Assembly (NCBI GenBank): GCA_041689995.1
Contig: JBDNFD010000025.1
Location: forward strand, 1 to 53,075
DNA from: DASSWG01 sp041689995
Lineage (GTDB): Bacteria; Bacteroidota; Bacteroidia; Flavobacteriales; Flavobacteriaceae
Direction: 5' to 3'
DNA: 53,075 nucleotides
The notes under the pieces are model-generated. The model was not told the DNA's origin. It saw nothing but the letters and a program-made list of their open reading frames with translations, and ran no database searches. Both the position numbers and the translations under genes were made by a program. Of the stretch, positions 1 to 10,939 are shown one piece after another (position 1 is the first letter of the stretch; every line of letters begins with the position of its first letter).

Positions 1-2
1 CG

Positions 3-1226
3 AATTGGATGATCCGTTGGGGGAGCGTGCTTTTTCTGTGCCTCATTGTCATGTTGCTGTTCCTTTCCTGGTTCGTGAAATATCCCGACATTATTGTCGC
101 CGAAGCGGTGTTGACCACCGAAATCCCGCCCCAAAAGATTTATGCGCGCACAACGGCTGAAATCGATACCATTTTTATTCGGGAAAATCAACTAGTACAG
201 CCCGGACAAGCTTTGGCCATTTTGGAAAACACCGCACAATTCGAAGATATTTTTTATTTGGAATCGATATTGGACAGCATAGACTTTAAGAAAAATAAAT
301 TTGATTTTCCGTTGGAAGAAATGCCCATTCTGTTCCTTGGCCCAATCGATCAGGAATACGCCATGTTCATCAACAGTTATGTCCAATATTCTTTGAACAG
401 AGAATTAAAGCCTTTTGAAAACGAATTGTTCGCCAATAAAATTTCCCTGTCCGAACTTCAAAACAGACTAACGGTCCTTCTCAACCAGCTGGAAATGGAA
501 AAAACGGGTTTGGGGTTCCAAAAAAATGACCTACAGCGGAACAAGGATTTATTCGAAAAAGGCGTGATCTCCGAACAGGAATATGAAAACAAACAACTGG
601 CGTATGTCCAGGCGGAACAAGCCCACAAAAACCTAAACCTGACCATTTCCCAAACCAGGGAGGCGATTGCCATGGCCCAAAAGACCGGCACTGGGACAAA
701 CATCGAGAAAATCACCAAACAAAAAACTTTGCTGAAAAACTTGATGCAAACTTTCAACCAACTGAAAATTGCCTTGAGAAATTGGAGGTTGCAATACGTC
801 CTACAATCCGATATTCAAGGCCGAGCGGTTTTTTTAAATTATTGGAGCCAAAACCAAACGGTGCAAGAAGGTGATTTGGTTTTTACGGTCATTCCCTCCC
901 AAAACTCCGATTATGTTGCCAAACTTAAGACCCCGGCACAAAACTCGGGAAAAATCAAGCTGGGCCAGGACGTGAAGATCAGCCTAAAAAACTATCCCGA
1001 AACAGAATTTGGCGTGTTGGAAGGAAAAGTGGAACATATTTCGGCCTTGCCCAATAAGGACGGGTTCTACCTCATTGATGTTTCCCTGCCGCAGGAATTG
1101 GTCACCAGTTACGGCAAAAAAATAAACTTCAAACAGGAAATGACCGGCACGGCCAATATCATCACCGAAGATTTACGGCTGATCGAGCGTTTTTTCTATC
1201 AGTTAAGAGGAGTTTTTTCACGCTGA
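3..1226 (+). CDS. HlyD-family secretion adaptor (5' partial)
   Basis: Periplasmic adaptor (membrane fusion) protein that would link an inner-membrane ABC exporter to an outer-membrane channel, probably for peptide or bacteriocin-type export. The visible part has one N-terminal membrane segment (about residues 8-24 from the first ATG), a lipoyl/barrel-sandwich half near residues 40-70, a long coiled-coil hairpin near 135-265, then the second lipoyl half and a beta-barrel region to the C-terminus. The frame is open to the window edge, with N-W codons before the first ATG at position 9, and the membrane segment sits unusually close to that ATG. The true start is therefore probably upstream of the window. 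The partner ABC transporter would lie to the left. Confidence 0.85.
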   Translation, partial: NWMIRWGSVLFLCLIVMLLFLSWFVKYPDIIVAEAVLTTEIPPQKIYARTTAEIDTIFIRENQLVQPGQALAILENTAQFEDIFYLESILDSIDFKKNKFDFPLEEMPILFLGPIDQEYAMFINSYVQYSLNRELKPFENELFANKISLSELQNRLTVLLNQLEMEKTGLGFQKNDLQRNKDLFEKGVISEQEYENKQLAYVQAEQAHKNLNLTISQTREAIAMAQKTGTGTNIEKITKQKTLLKNLMQTFNQLKIALRNWRLQYVLQSDIQGRAVFLNYWSQNQTVQEGDLVFTVIPSQNSDYVAKLKTPAQNSGKIKLGQDVKISLKNYPETEFGVLEGKVEHISALPNKDGFYLIDVSLPQELVTSYGKKINFKQEMTGTANIITEDLRLIERFFYQLRGVFSR

Positions 1227-1303
1227 TTAATTTATTTTTTTGTTCATCAAAAACCAATCTCAATTTAAGAACAGAACCCATTCCACAATTAATCAAATTT
1301 CCC

Positions 1304-1311
1304 TACATTTG
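1304..1311 (+). promoter_or_regulatory. -7 promoter element for ruvA-sprA
   Basis: TACATTTG matches the Bacteroidota sigma-A -7 consensus TAnnTTTG, 29 bases before the ruvA ATG. No TTG is visible at the expected -33 position. Confidence 0.45.
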
Positions 1312-1340
1312 GCGTTTTAACTTTTGCTTAACGAGAAGGT

Positions 1341-1922
1341 ATGATCGCTCATCTAAAGGGGAAGCTGGTAGAGAAAAATCCGACACATGTGGTGATCGAA
1401 TGCAATGGCGTGGGTTATTTTGTGAATATTTCTTTGCATACATTTTCATTGATTTCTTCCGAGGAAATTATTTTTTTATACACCCATCTTCAAGTTCGTG
1501 AAGATGCCCATATTTTGTACGGTTTTTTTGAAAAAGTAGAACGTGAAGTTTTTCGGTATTTAATTTCCGTTTCGGGAATTGGCGCGGGAACGGCCCGTAC
1601 CATGCTTTCTTCCCTTTCCCCGGAAAAGGTTGTGGAAGCAATTGCGTCCGCCGATGTGGCGACAATTCAAAGCGTGAAAGGAATTGGTGTTAAAACCGCG
1701 CAACGGGTCATTATCGACTTAAAAGACAAGGTTTCAGGAATATCTGGATTGAATGAAATTTTCTCACCGAAAAGCAATACCAATAAAAGCGAAGCGTTAT
1801 CAGCATTGGAAACACTCGGATATCTTCGAAAGCAATCCGAAAAAGTGGTGCAAAAGATCATTTCTGATGATCCGGAAGCAACGGTGGGGACAATTATTAA
1901 ACGTGCACTAAAAAACCTATAA
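1341..1922 (+). CDS. ruvA: Holliday junction branch migration protein RuvA
   Basis: RuvA binds Holliday junctions as a tetramer and loads the RuvB helicase, which drives branch migration in recombination and repair. The 193-residue length is normal. An N-terminal OB-fold (about 1-62) is followed by two helix-hairpin-helix motifs with the typical glycine turns (SGIGAGTA near 77 and KGIGVKTA near 113) and a short C-terminal RuvB-contact domain (about 145-193). It sits directly upstream of sprA with a gap of about 35 bases to the preferred sprA ATG, an arrangement common in Flavobacteriaceae. The ATG follows a good -7 element. Confidence 0.97.
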   Translation: MIAHLKGKLVEKNPTHVVIECNGVGYFVNISLHTFSLISSEEIIFLYTHLQVREDAHILYGFFEKVEREVFRYLISVSGIGAGTARTMLSSLSPEKVVEAIASADVATIQSVKGIGVKTAQRVIIDLKDKVSGISGLNEIFSPKSNTNKSEALSALETLGYLRKQSEKVVQKIISDDPEATVGTIIKRALKNL

Positions 1923-1957
1923 AAACTTTGGGAAACGCTTATTTTTCTAAATTGTCG

Positions 1958-4900
1958 ATGAAGGTTAGGTGGAGCATTTTGTTTTTCTTCTTCGCCATTT
2001 TTGGACTTTCCGCGCAAAATACCGATACGGATTCTACCAAAGCCGGATTCTCTTTTGGTCAGATAGAATTGGAGAACCCAAGCAGCATCGTTGGAAAATA
2101 TACCTACGACCCAATTTTGGACCGATATATTTACAATGAAACCGTGGGCGATGTTTCGGTTTCTTTCCCCCTTATTCTTACTTCTGAAGAATATCAAGAA
2201 ATGATCCTTCAAGAACAAATGCGGGATTATTTTAAGCAGAAATCTGATGCGATGGCCGGTCGCAAAGAAGGAAGCGAGGAGGAACAGAAAAACTTATTGC
2301 CGATTTTCTATGTGAATTCCGACTTTTTCCAATCCATTTTTGGCGGCGATCAAATTGAGGTGATCCCGCAAGGTTCGGTTGAAATGGACCTCGGTGTGCT
2401 TTACACCAAACAGGACAATCCGTCGCTTTCCCCACGAAATCGCAGTAGTTTCACCTTCGATTTTGAACAACGGATCAATTTAAGTTTGCTTGGGCAAATA
2501 GGTGAACGATTAAAAGTTACGGCGAATTACGATACCGAATCCACGTTCGATTTTCAAAACCAGATTAAACTGGAATATACGCCTACCGAAGATGATATTG
2601 TGCAGAAAATTGAAGTAGGAAACGTGAGTATGCCGCTAAATAGTGCTCTGATTCAAGGAGCGCAAAGTTTGTTTGGGGCAAAAGTGGAACTTCAATTTGG
2701 AAAAACCACCATCACCGGGGTTTATGCAGAACAAAATTCGGAACGACAAACTGTCCAAATTCAAGGGGGTGGAACCGTTCAGGAATATGAAAAATTTATT
2801 TCCGATTACGATGAATATCGCCATTTCTTCTTGGCCCATTATTTTCGTGACCATTATAATGACGCACTGAAAAATTATCCGTTCATCAATAGCAATATAC
2901 AAATTACAAGGGCGGAAGTCTGGATAACAAACCGCAGCAATAACACAACTTCCCTCACCAGCGCGCGAAATATTGTAGCTATTCAAGATTTGGGGGAATC
3001 TGATCCGTCCAATGTGGGGATTTTACTCAACGCTAATGGCGATTATTCGCCGAGCCCACAATACAATGGATTTTTGAATGTCACAAGTGGTGCCTATCCC
3101 GCGAACGCAAACAATGATTTTAATCCATTCGGTATCAATGGGTCGGAACCTTCAGTTTTGACACCGGCAATTCGGGATGTCGCTACCGCACAACAGGGTT
3201 TCGGCTCCTATTCAGACGATGTGAACGAAGGAGTGGATTATGTGAAACTTGAAAATGCACGGCAATTATTGCCCTCGGAATATACTTTGCATCCACAACT
3301 TGGTTATATTTCCTTGAACCAACGTCTTTCCAATGACGAAATTTTAGCAGTATCTTTTCAATATACGGTGAATGGAAAAGTGTATCAAGTGGGTGAATTT
3401 GCAAACGACGGCGTGCATGCGACCGAAACCGTTCCTAATCCAGATCCAACAAATCCTGATAACCAAACCATTAACACCCAAAGCCTTGTTGTAAAAATGT
3501 TGAAAAGTTCCATAACCAATGTGAAGGAACCGGTTTGGGACATTATGATGAAAAACATATACGGAATCGGGGCATATCAGCTGGAACAGGAAGATTTCCG
3601 ATTGAAAATACTTTATACCAATCCGCAACCATTGAATTATATCAAGCCCGCAAATTCATCTTCATCTTTGCCCGAAGATGTCGCAAACACAAATCTTTTA
3701 AGGGTTTTCCGAATGGATAATTTGAACAGGAACAACGATCCGGTTGCTGGCGGTGATGGATTTTTCGATTATGTTCCGGGTATTACCATCGATGCCGAAA
3801 ACGGACGGATTATTTTCACCACGGTGGAACCTTTCGGGAAATATCTGTTCAACAAACTTGATTCCGATCCGGATGGTGGCACGGAAGATTATGACAATCC
3901 TTCTACCTATAATGCAAATCAAAAAAAATACGTGTTTCGTTCTTTGTACGAAACCACAAAAACGCAAGCTGAGCAAGAGGCTGCAGAAAAGAACAAGTTC
4001 CAATTAAAGGGAAGTTATAAATCTTCTGGTCAAGAAGGAATTCCAATCGGTGCTTTTAACGTACCGCAAGGTTCAGTAACAGTAACTGCCGGCGGAAGGG
4101 TTTTGCAAGAAGGGGTAGATTACACGGTGAATTATCAAATGGGAAGAGTGAATATTCTGGATGAAGCACTATTGGCATCCAACGTTCCCATTCAAGTTTC
4201 CACGGAGAATAATGCCATGTTCGGTCAACAAACCAAACGTTTTTCTGGGATTCACGTAGAACATAAATTCAGCGATAAATTGATATTAGGTGGAACGTTT
4301 TTAAATTTGAACGAACGACCAGTGACCCAAAAAGCCAATTATAGTTATGAACCCATCAATAATTCAATTTATGGTTTCGACATAAATTATTCCACAGAAG
4401 TTCCGTTTTTAACGCGGTTGGTGAACAAACTTCCAAATATTGACACCGATGTGGAATCTAATTTTTCCCTTCGTGGAGAATTTGCTTATCTTCAGCCTGG
4501 AGCCCCAAAGGGAACTGATTTTGATGGCGTGGCCACTACTTATATCGATGATTTTGAAGCGTCTCAAACCGCCATTTCGGTGATAGCCGCCCAGTCATGG
4601 GATCTTTCGAGCATACCTGTTGGTTTTCGCGGACCGAATGATGCCAACGGAACTTATGATGTGAACGGCGATTTAAGCGTCAACGATTATCGTGCAAAAA
4701 TGGCGTGGTACACCATCGACCCAATTTTTTATAGTAGCCAACGCCCGAGCGGAGTCACTGATGAAGATCTTTCAAATTATGCTTCCCGCCGCGTTTTTAT
4801 TAATGAAATTTTCCCGAATACAGATGTTCCTCAAGGTCAGACCCAGGCAATTTACACTTTAGATATCGCCTATTTTCCGAAAGAACGTGGACAGTATAAT

Positions 4901-7900
4901 TACAATCCGGCCGCGGCTGCAACTGGAAGTTTGTCGAATCCGGGAGATAAATTTGGCGGAATTACCAGGGGAATGACTACTACCGATTTTGAACGATCAA
5001 ATGTGGAATATGTGGAATTTTGGATTATGGATCCTTATATTTATGATGAAAATTCCAATGTGGACGATGGTACTATTGTTTTCAACTTTGGAAGCATCAG
5101 CGAAGACGTGTTGAAAGATGGGCGCAAACAATATGAAAATGGTTTGCCGGCAGATGGGGGAACACAAAACACGACCATAACCGATTTTGCGAAAATTCCT
5201 GCCAACCAGTCTTTAATATACGCTTTTGACACAGAAGGCCAACAGCGAACCAATCAAGATATTGGTTACGATGGACTTGATGATGTGGAAGAAGCCGTTA
5301 AATTTCCGGCGTTTGCAGGCTTTCAAGATCCTTCCAACGATAATTACACCTATTATTTGAACACGGATGGCGGAATTGTAGATCGTTATAAAAACTATAA
5401 CGGCTCAGAAGGAAATTCCCCTACCGATGTTACTCAAACCAATCGTGGAAATTCTACTCTTCCGACTGTTGAAGATGTAAATCGTGACAATACGATGAAC
5501 ACCATCGATAGTTATTTTCAATATAAAGTGCCTATTTTCAGGGATATGAGTGTGGATAATAATACGAGCACAGTTCCCGGTATCAATTCCGATTATATTA
5601 CTGATGTCAAGGAAGTAAATGTTACGCTTCAAAATGGCACCCAACTTCCGGTGCGCTGGGTGCAGTTCAAAGTTCCATTGCGCCGCGACAGCCAATTTGC
5701 CGTGGGTGGAATTTCAGATTTGCGTTCGGTTCGATTTATGCGAATGTTTTTAACCGATTTTGAAGAAAATATTGTTCTTCGTTTTGGAACATTGGATTTA
5801 GTTCGCGGCGATTACCGCCGATATACCGAAGCTATTGTTCCGAATGGTTCCGATCCTGAAATCAACACTTCCACTATTTTTGAAATGGCGGCGGTAAGCG
5901 AAGAAGAAACCTCTGATTATATTTCGCCACCCGGTGTGGTTAGGGAAGAATATGTGAACAATAATGAAGCTATCCGCGAAGATGAAAAATCGCTTGCCCT
6001 TCGGGTGAAAGGATTGGAAACCGGCGATTCCCGTGCGGTTTATAAAAATTTCCAAGTGGATATGCGGCAGTACAAAAATTTGGAATTGTTCCTGCATGCC
6101 GAAGCTTTGCCCCAACCGAGCCCGCAGTTGCAAAATGATGAACTGGTGGCATTTATTAGAATGGGAACGGATTTTACCGATAATTTTTACCAAATAGAAA
6201 TCCCTTTAAAAGTTAGCGACGGAAATGCGTCAACTGCGAGACAAGTCTGGCCTTCTGAAAATGAGTTGCAAATACCATTGGATTTACTTCAGAAAATTAA
6301 ATCTTTAGTGATTGGAAACAACAATTATGCAAGCACGGACCTGAATTATTTCAACACTGACTTGCAACCTTCAACCAATAATACCATTGAAAAACTTCGG
6401 ATTGGTTTGAAAGGGAACCCAAGTTTTGGGGATATCCGGGTGATTATGTTGGGGATCCGCAACAACACCACCGGAGCCGATGTTTCGGGAGAAGTATGGT
6501 TCAATGAAATGCGTCTTTCCGATTTAAAAAGCGAAGGAGGTTGGGCAGCGATTTTGAATATGGACACAAATTTCGCCGATTTTGCAACTATTTCAGCCAC
6601 CGGAAGAAGAAGTACCATTGGTTTCGGAGCACTGGAAGAAGGGCCGAATCAACGTAGTAGGGAAGATATTCAACAATATGACGTGGTGACAAGTTTGAAC
6701 TTGGGACAATTATTACCGAAAAAATGGGGAATAAAAGTTCCCTTTAATTATAGCCGGGGAGAAAAACTGATTACGCCGCAATACGATCCGGAATTTTTGG
6801 ATATTGAATTGGAAACCTTGCTGGACAATACTTCCAGCGAAGCACAAAAGGATATTTATAAAGAAAGGGCAGAAGATTATACCAAAAATCAAAGTGTGAG
6901 CGTAATTGGTTTGCGAAAAGACCGAACCGGCGAAGCAAAACCCATGCCTTATGATATTGAGAATTTTACCTTTTCAGGAACTTACAACCAAATTGATCAC
7001 CGCGATTTTGAAATAGAAGAATCCTTAGATCAGGATGTGAATGTAGGGGCGACCTATAATTTTAATTTTGTTCCCTTGGAATTTGAGCCTTTTAAAAAGA
7101 TGACCTTTTTGGATAAAAGCGAATATTTCGACTTGCTTCAAGATTTTAATATTAATTTATTGCCCACAAATCTTTCTGCAAGTTCAAATATTATTCGGCA
7201 ATATAATGAACAAAAATTCAGGGAAATCAATCGTAATCCGGGAGATATTGGCCTTCCCACTTTGTATCAACGAAATTATTTGTTCAATTGGCAATATGGC
7301 ATCAATTATAATTTGACCCAATCGCTCAGTTTCAATTTCACCTCTTCCAATAATCGGATTGTGCGGAATTATATAGACGAAAACAATGTGTCAAATCCTG
7401 AAATTGGCATTTGGGACGGATTTTTTGAAGTAGGTGATCCCGATCAGCATTATCAATCCTTACAGTTGAATTACGATTTGCCCTTCAAAAAAATTCCCGC
7501 CTTGAAATTTATAAAAGCACAATATACTTATACGGGAAATTTCCAATGGCAAAAAGGATCTCAAATTTTGAATGATCTGGAAGGCATTCCATATATTGGA
7601 AATTCCATTCAGAATTCAAGCACCAACCAGATAAATGGAACTTTTGAGATGTCCACACTATATAATTATATTGGACTTGAAAAGCGAAAAGAAGATAATG
7701 GCAATGCACGGTCGGTAAATTCGCGAACCGATGCACGGAACAAAGGTGATAAAGGTGAAAAAGGAGAACAGGAAGAGAAATCGAGCCTTTCTTTGGCGGG
7801 CCAGCTAAGTAAAGGAAGTAAAGAAAAAAGTTCTCCGGAAACGAGTTTGGATGGTGGCGATAAAGCCTTCAATACGTTTGTCGGAATTTTATCGGCATTA

Positions 7901-9232
7901 AAGCGCATTCAAATAAATTATCAGGAAACCCAAGGGACTTTTGTGCCCGGTTATACAAACGATGTCGGATTTGCGGGTACCACACAACCTACATTTGGGT
8001 TCACGTTTGGTAGTCAGCGTGATATTCGGGAAATGGCTGCGAGAAACGGTTGGTTGACTTTGTACCAAGAATATAATGAGCAATATATGGAAACAGAAAG
8101 CCGCCAATTGAACTTACAGGCGAATCTGAGCTTACTTCCAGATTTAACCATAGACTTGAACGCGAGCCGGATGTATATGGAAACCTATACGGAAAATTAT
8201 CGGGTAGATTCAGATGATTTGGAGTACCACTCTTTGACACCGAGCGCTTTTGGAAATTTCAATATTTCCACCATTTTAATAAAGACGGCTTTTTCAAACA
8301 GCACAAAAGATAAATCGGAAGTTTTTCAGGAATTTAGGGACAACCGTTTGGAAATTGCAATGCGTTTGGCGCAAGCAGCAGGAATTGATACCAGTAATCC
8401 AGATAATATTGATGCCGAAACCGGTTTTCCAAAAGGTTATAATAAAAATAGTCAGGCCGTTTTGTTACCTGCGTTTTTGGCCGCTTATTCAGGGAAAGAT
8501 GCCGGTGGTATAAAGCTGGGAGCTTTCCGCGATGTGCCGCTTCCCAACTGGGATATAAAATATACAGGTCTTATGCGCATCGACTGGTTCAAAGAAAATT
8601 TCAACCGTTTTTCTTTGCAACATGGTTATACTTCCGGTTACACCATCAATAGTTTTCAAACCGATTTGCAATATGACGCCATCGCGCCGCATTCCGACAG
8701 CAACAAAGATCAGTCGGGGAATTTCAGGAACGAATTTCTTTTCTCAAATATCAATTTGGTGGAACAATTCAGCCCGCTTATAAAAGTAGATTTCGAAATT
8801 AAAAATTCGGTGCAGATTTTGATGGAAGTACAGAAAGATCGAATGTTGTCACTTAGTTTCGATAATAATTTGCTCACAGAAATTCAAGGAAATGAATATA
8901 CCTTGGGACTTGGCTACCGCATAAGCGATCTGAAAATTGCAACAAAGATTGCGGGGGACCGAAGGATTTTAAGTAGTGACCTGAATTTTAAAACAGATGT
9001 TTCCTATAGGAAAAACCGGACTTTTATTCGATATTTGGATGTGGACAACAGTCAAACCACGGCCGGACAAGATATTTGGACCATTAATTTCACCGTTGAT
9101 TATGCATTGACAAAAAACCTGACCGCCTTGTTCTATTATGATCATAGTTTTTCGGAATATGCAATTTCTACCGCTTTTCCGCAAACGACGATCCGGTCGG
9201 GAATTACTTTGCGTTATAACTTTGGAAACTAA
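1958..9232 (+). CDS. sprA: Cell surface protein SprA (type IX secretion translocon)
   Basis: SprA (Sov) is the giant outer-membrane beta-barrel that forms the type IX secretion translocon; it exports gliding adhesins and CTD-tagged proteins. At about 2424 residues the length matches the family. The ATG at 1958 starts a clean signal peptide (MKVRWSILFFFFAIFGLSAQ), so it is preferred over an in-frame TTG at 1928. The body is rich in alternating beta-strand patterns with many aromatic-ended strands, and it ends with a C-terminal strand finishing in aromatic residues (LRYNFGN), as expected for a barrel. A lysine/glutamate/serine-rich stretch near 7680-7865 interrupts the strand pattern. This implies that the organism has type IX secretion and possibly gliding motility. 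Confidence 0.96.
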   Translation: MKVRWSILFFFFAIFGLSAQNTDTDSTKAGFSFGQIELENPSSIVGKYTYDPILDRYIYNETVGDVSVSFPLILTSEEYQEMILQEQMRDYFKQKSDAMAGRKEGSEEEQKNLLPIFYVNSDFFQSIFGGDQIEVIPQGSVEMDLGVLYTKQDNPSLSPRNRSSFTFDFEQRINLSLLGQIGERLKVTANYDTESTFDFQNQIKLEYTPTEDDIVQKIEVGNVSMPLNSALIQGAQSLFGAKVELQFGKTTITGVYAEQNSERQTVQIQGGGTVQEYEKFISDYDEYRHFFLAHYFRDHYNDALKNYPFINSNIQITRAEVWITNRSNNTTSLTSARNIVAIQDLGESDPSNVGILLNANGDYSPSPQYNGFLNVTSGAYPANANNDFNPFGINGSEPSVLTPAIRDVATAQQGFGSYSDDVNEGVDYVKLENARQLLPSEYTLHPQLGYISLNQRLSNDEILAVSFQYTVNGKVYQVGEFANDGVHATETVPNPDPTNPDNQTINTQSLVVKMLKSSITNVKEPVWDIMMKNIYGIGAYQLEQEDFRLKILYTNPQPLNYIKPANSSSSLPEDVANTNLLRVFRMDNLNRNNDPVAGGDGFFDYVPGITIDAENGRIIFTTVEPFGKYLFNKLDSDPDGGTEDYDNPSTYNANQKKYVFRSLYETTKTQAEQEAAEKNKFQLKGSYKSSGQEGIPIGAFNVPQGSVTVTAGGRVLQEGVDYTVNYQMGRVNILDEALLASNVPIQVSTENNAMFGQQTKRFSGIHVEHKFSDKLILGGTFLNLNERPVTQKANYSYEPINNSIYGFDINYSTEVPFLTRLVNKLPNIDTDVESNFSLRGEFAYLQPGAPKGTDFDGVATTYIDDFEASQTAISVIAAQSWDLSSIPVGFRGPNDANGTYDVNGDLSVNDYRAKMAWYTIDPIFYSSQRPSGVTDEDLSNYASRRVFINEIFPNTDVPQGQTQAIYTLDIAYFPKERGQYNYNPAAAATGSLSNPGDKFGGITRGMTTTDFERSNVEYVEFWIMDPYIYDENSNVDDGTIVFNFGSISEDVLKDGRKQYENGLPADGGTQNTTITDFAKIPANQSLIYAFDTEGQQRTNQDIGYDGLDDVEEAVKFPAFAGFQDPSNDNYTYYLNTDGGIVDRYKNYNGSEGNSPTDVTQTNRGNSTLPTVEDVNRDNTMNTIDSYFQYKVPIFRDMSVDNNTSTVPGINSDYITDVKEVNVTLQNGTQLPVRWVQFKVPLRRDSQFAVGGISDLRSVRFMRMFLTDFEENIVLRFGTLDLVRGDYRRYTEAIVPNGSDPEINTSTIFEMAAVSEEETSDYISPPGVVREEYVNNNEAIREDEKSLALRVKGLETGDSRAVYKNFQVDMRQYKNLELFLHAEALPQPSPQLQNDELVAFIRMGTDFTDNFYQIEIPLKVSDGNASTARQVWPSENELQIPLDLLQKIKSLVIGNNNYASTDLNYFNTDLQPSTNNTIEKLRIGLKGNPSFGDIRVIMLGIRNNTTGADVSGEVWFNEMRLSDLKSEGGWAAILNMDTNFADFATISATGRRSTIGFGALEEGPNQRSREDIQQYDVVTSLNLGQLLPKKWGIKVPFNYSRGEKLITPQYDPEFLDIELETLLDNTSSEAQKDIYKERAEDYTKNQSVSVIGLRKDRTGEAKPMPYDIENFTFSGTYNQIDHRDFEIEESLDQDVNVGATYNFNFVPLEFEPFKKMTFLDKSEYFDLLQDFNINLLPTNLSASSNIIRQYNEQKFREINRNPGDIGLPTLYQRNYLFNWQYGINYNLTQSLSFNFTSSNNRIVRNYIDENNVSNPEIGIWDGFFEVGDPDQHYQSLQLNYDLPFKKIPALKFIKAQYTYTGNFQWQKGSQILNDLEGIPYIGNSIQNSSTNQINGTFEMSTLYNYIGLEKRKEDNGNARSVNSRTDARNKGDKGEKGEQEEKSSLSLAGQLSKGSKEKSSPETSLDGGDKAFNTFVGILSALKRIQINYQETQGTFVPGYTNDVGFAGTTQPTFGFTFGSQRDIREMAARNGWLTLYQEYNEQYMETESRQLNLQANLSLLPDLTIDLNASRMYMETYTENYRVDSDDLEYHSLTPSAFGNFNISTILIKTAFSNSTKDKSEVFQEFRDNRLEIAMRLAQAAGIDTSNPDNIDAETGFPKGYNKNSQAVLLPAFLAAYSGKDAGGIKLGAFRDVPLPNWDIKYTGLMRIDWFKENFNRFSLQHGYTSGYTINSFQTDLQYDAIAPHSDSNKDQSGNFRNEFLFSNINLVEQFSPLIKVDFEIKNSVQILMEVQKDRMLSLSFDNNLLTEIQGNEYTLGLGYRISDLKIATKIAGDRRILSSDLNFKTDVSYRKNRTFIRYLDVDNSQTTAGQDIWTINFTVDYALTKNLTALFYYDHSFSEYAISTAFPQTTIRSGITLRYNFGN

Positions 9233-9279
9233 TTTTGAATATAATTTAAATAAGAACCAATCTTAAATCAATCAGAAAG

Positions 9280-9660
9280 ATGAAAGCACCTGAAAATTTA
9301 AAGTACACCAAAGATCACGAATGGATAAAAATCGAAGGCGATATTGCTACCGTAGGAATCACGGATTTTGCTCAAGGTGAACTTGGTGACATTGTTTATG
9401 TGGAAGTGGAAATCGTCGAAGAAACCTTGGAAAAGGAAGAAATTTTTGGTACAGTCGAAGCTGTGAAAACCGTATCGGATTTGTTTTTGCCGCTTTCGGG
9501 GGAAATTATCGAATTCAATGAAAAATTGGAAAGTGAACCAGAAAATGTGAACGACGATCCTTACGGTGCCGGATGGATGGTAAAAATAAAAATCTCGAAT
9601 CCCGGCGAAATTGACAGTCTATTGGATTTTGAAGCTTATAAAAAATTGATAGGTGGGTAA
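9280..9660 (+). CDS. gcvH: Glycine cleavage system H protein
   Basis: H protein carries the lipoyl arm that shuttles the aminomethyl group between the P, T and L proteins of glycine cleavage. The 126 residues are the usual length. The lipoylation site is K63 inside the conserved ETVEAVKTVSDL-type motif (here GTVEAVKTVSDL). The N-terminal LKYTKDHEW and GITDFAQGELGDIVYVE segments are diagnostic. The other gcv genes are not in this window, as is usual in flavobacteria. The 3' end overlaps the next gene by 8 bases, so the two are probably co-transcribed. Confidence 0.97.
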   Translation: MKAPENLKYTKDHEWIKIEGDIATVGITDFAQGELGDIVYVEVEIVEETLEKEEIFGTVEAVKTVSDLFLPLSGEIIEFNEKLESEPENVNDDPYGAGWMVKIKISNPGEIDSLLDFEAYKKLIGG

Positions 9661-10051
9661 GGTTTTACTTTACATAGCGATCGTTTATTCAATTGCATTG
9701 CTAATTTTGTCTCTTGTGAACTTAAAATCCTTGCCCGACATAGAGGTGGATAATATTGATAAAATTTTTCACGCGACAGCCTATTGCGGCCTGGCAATTT
9801 TATGGTATTTATACTATTTTATGAGCACCAAAAATAAATTCAAATTTGTCCCTTTGTTCATTATTTGTTTTTTTGCTGTAACTTTTGGTATAATAATTGA
9901 GATTTTACAAGGAAACGTGACAAACTATCGTACGGAAGATGTTTATGATGTGTTGGCAAATTTTTCAGGAACGTTGATCGCTTTTCTATTAATTGTTTTG
10001 ATGAAAAATGTGCTGGAAAGGTGGAAGATGAAATTTAATGGGATTTTATAA
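9653..10051 (+). CDS. VanZ-like membrane protein
   Basis: Small integral membrane protein of 132 residues with about four hydrophobic helices and the VanZ-like pattern: an aspartate/histidine-containing first loop (DNIDKIFHATAYCGLA) and a later acidic EILQGNVTNYRTEDVYDVLANFSGT segment. VanZ-like proteins often follow gcvH in Bacteroidota; their biochemical role is not established. The start is a GTG that overlaps the gcvH stop region by 8 bases (translational coupling), and no ATG is available before the middle of the protein. Confidence 0.8.
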   Translation: MGKVLLYIAIVYSIALLILSLVNLKSLPDIEVDNIDKIFHATAYCGLAILWYLYYFMSTKNKFKFVPLFIICFFAVTFGIIIEILQGNVTNYRTEDVYDVLANFSGTLIAFLLIVLMKNVLERWKMKFNGIL

Positions 10052-10094
10052 AAAAATAAGTAAATTAGCAACCTCATAAATTATCCACAGCGAA

Positions 10095-10102
10095 TAATTT
10101 TG
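10095..10102 (+). promoter_or_regulatory. Possible -7 element for the tonB-type gene
   Basis: TAATTTTG fits TAnnTTTG and lies 28 bases before the ATG. No -33 TTG is seen. Confidence 0.35.
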
Positions 10103-10130
10103 GACGAAGGAAGACTATAAATTTAATATT

Positions 10131-10856
<726 letters not shown>

Positions 10857-10883
10857 ATTTAAAATTCATTTCATATTAATATA

Positions 10884-10910
10884 TCCCGGTCTTTTTGACC
10901 GGGATTTTTT
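10884..10910 (+). terminator. Intrinsic terminator after the tonB-type gene
   Basis: Perfect 8-bp stem TCCCGGTC/GACCGGGA with a five-base T-rich loop, followed by a T run. It separates the core region from the accessory operon that begins on its right. Confidence 0.9.
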
Positions 10911-10939
10911 ATATTAATGAATTTCAAGTATTTTGATTT

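Noticed and set aside
1667..2218. 183-codon minus-strand frame across ruvA and sprA
   Set aside because: Lies opposite two well-recognised genes and shows no protein-like motif.
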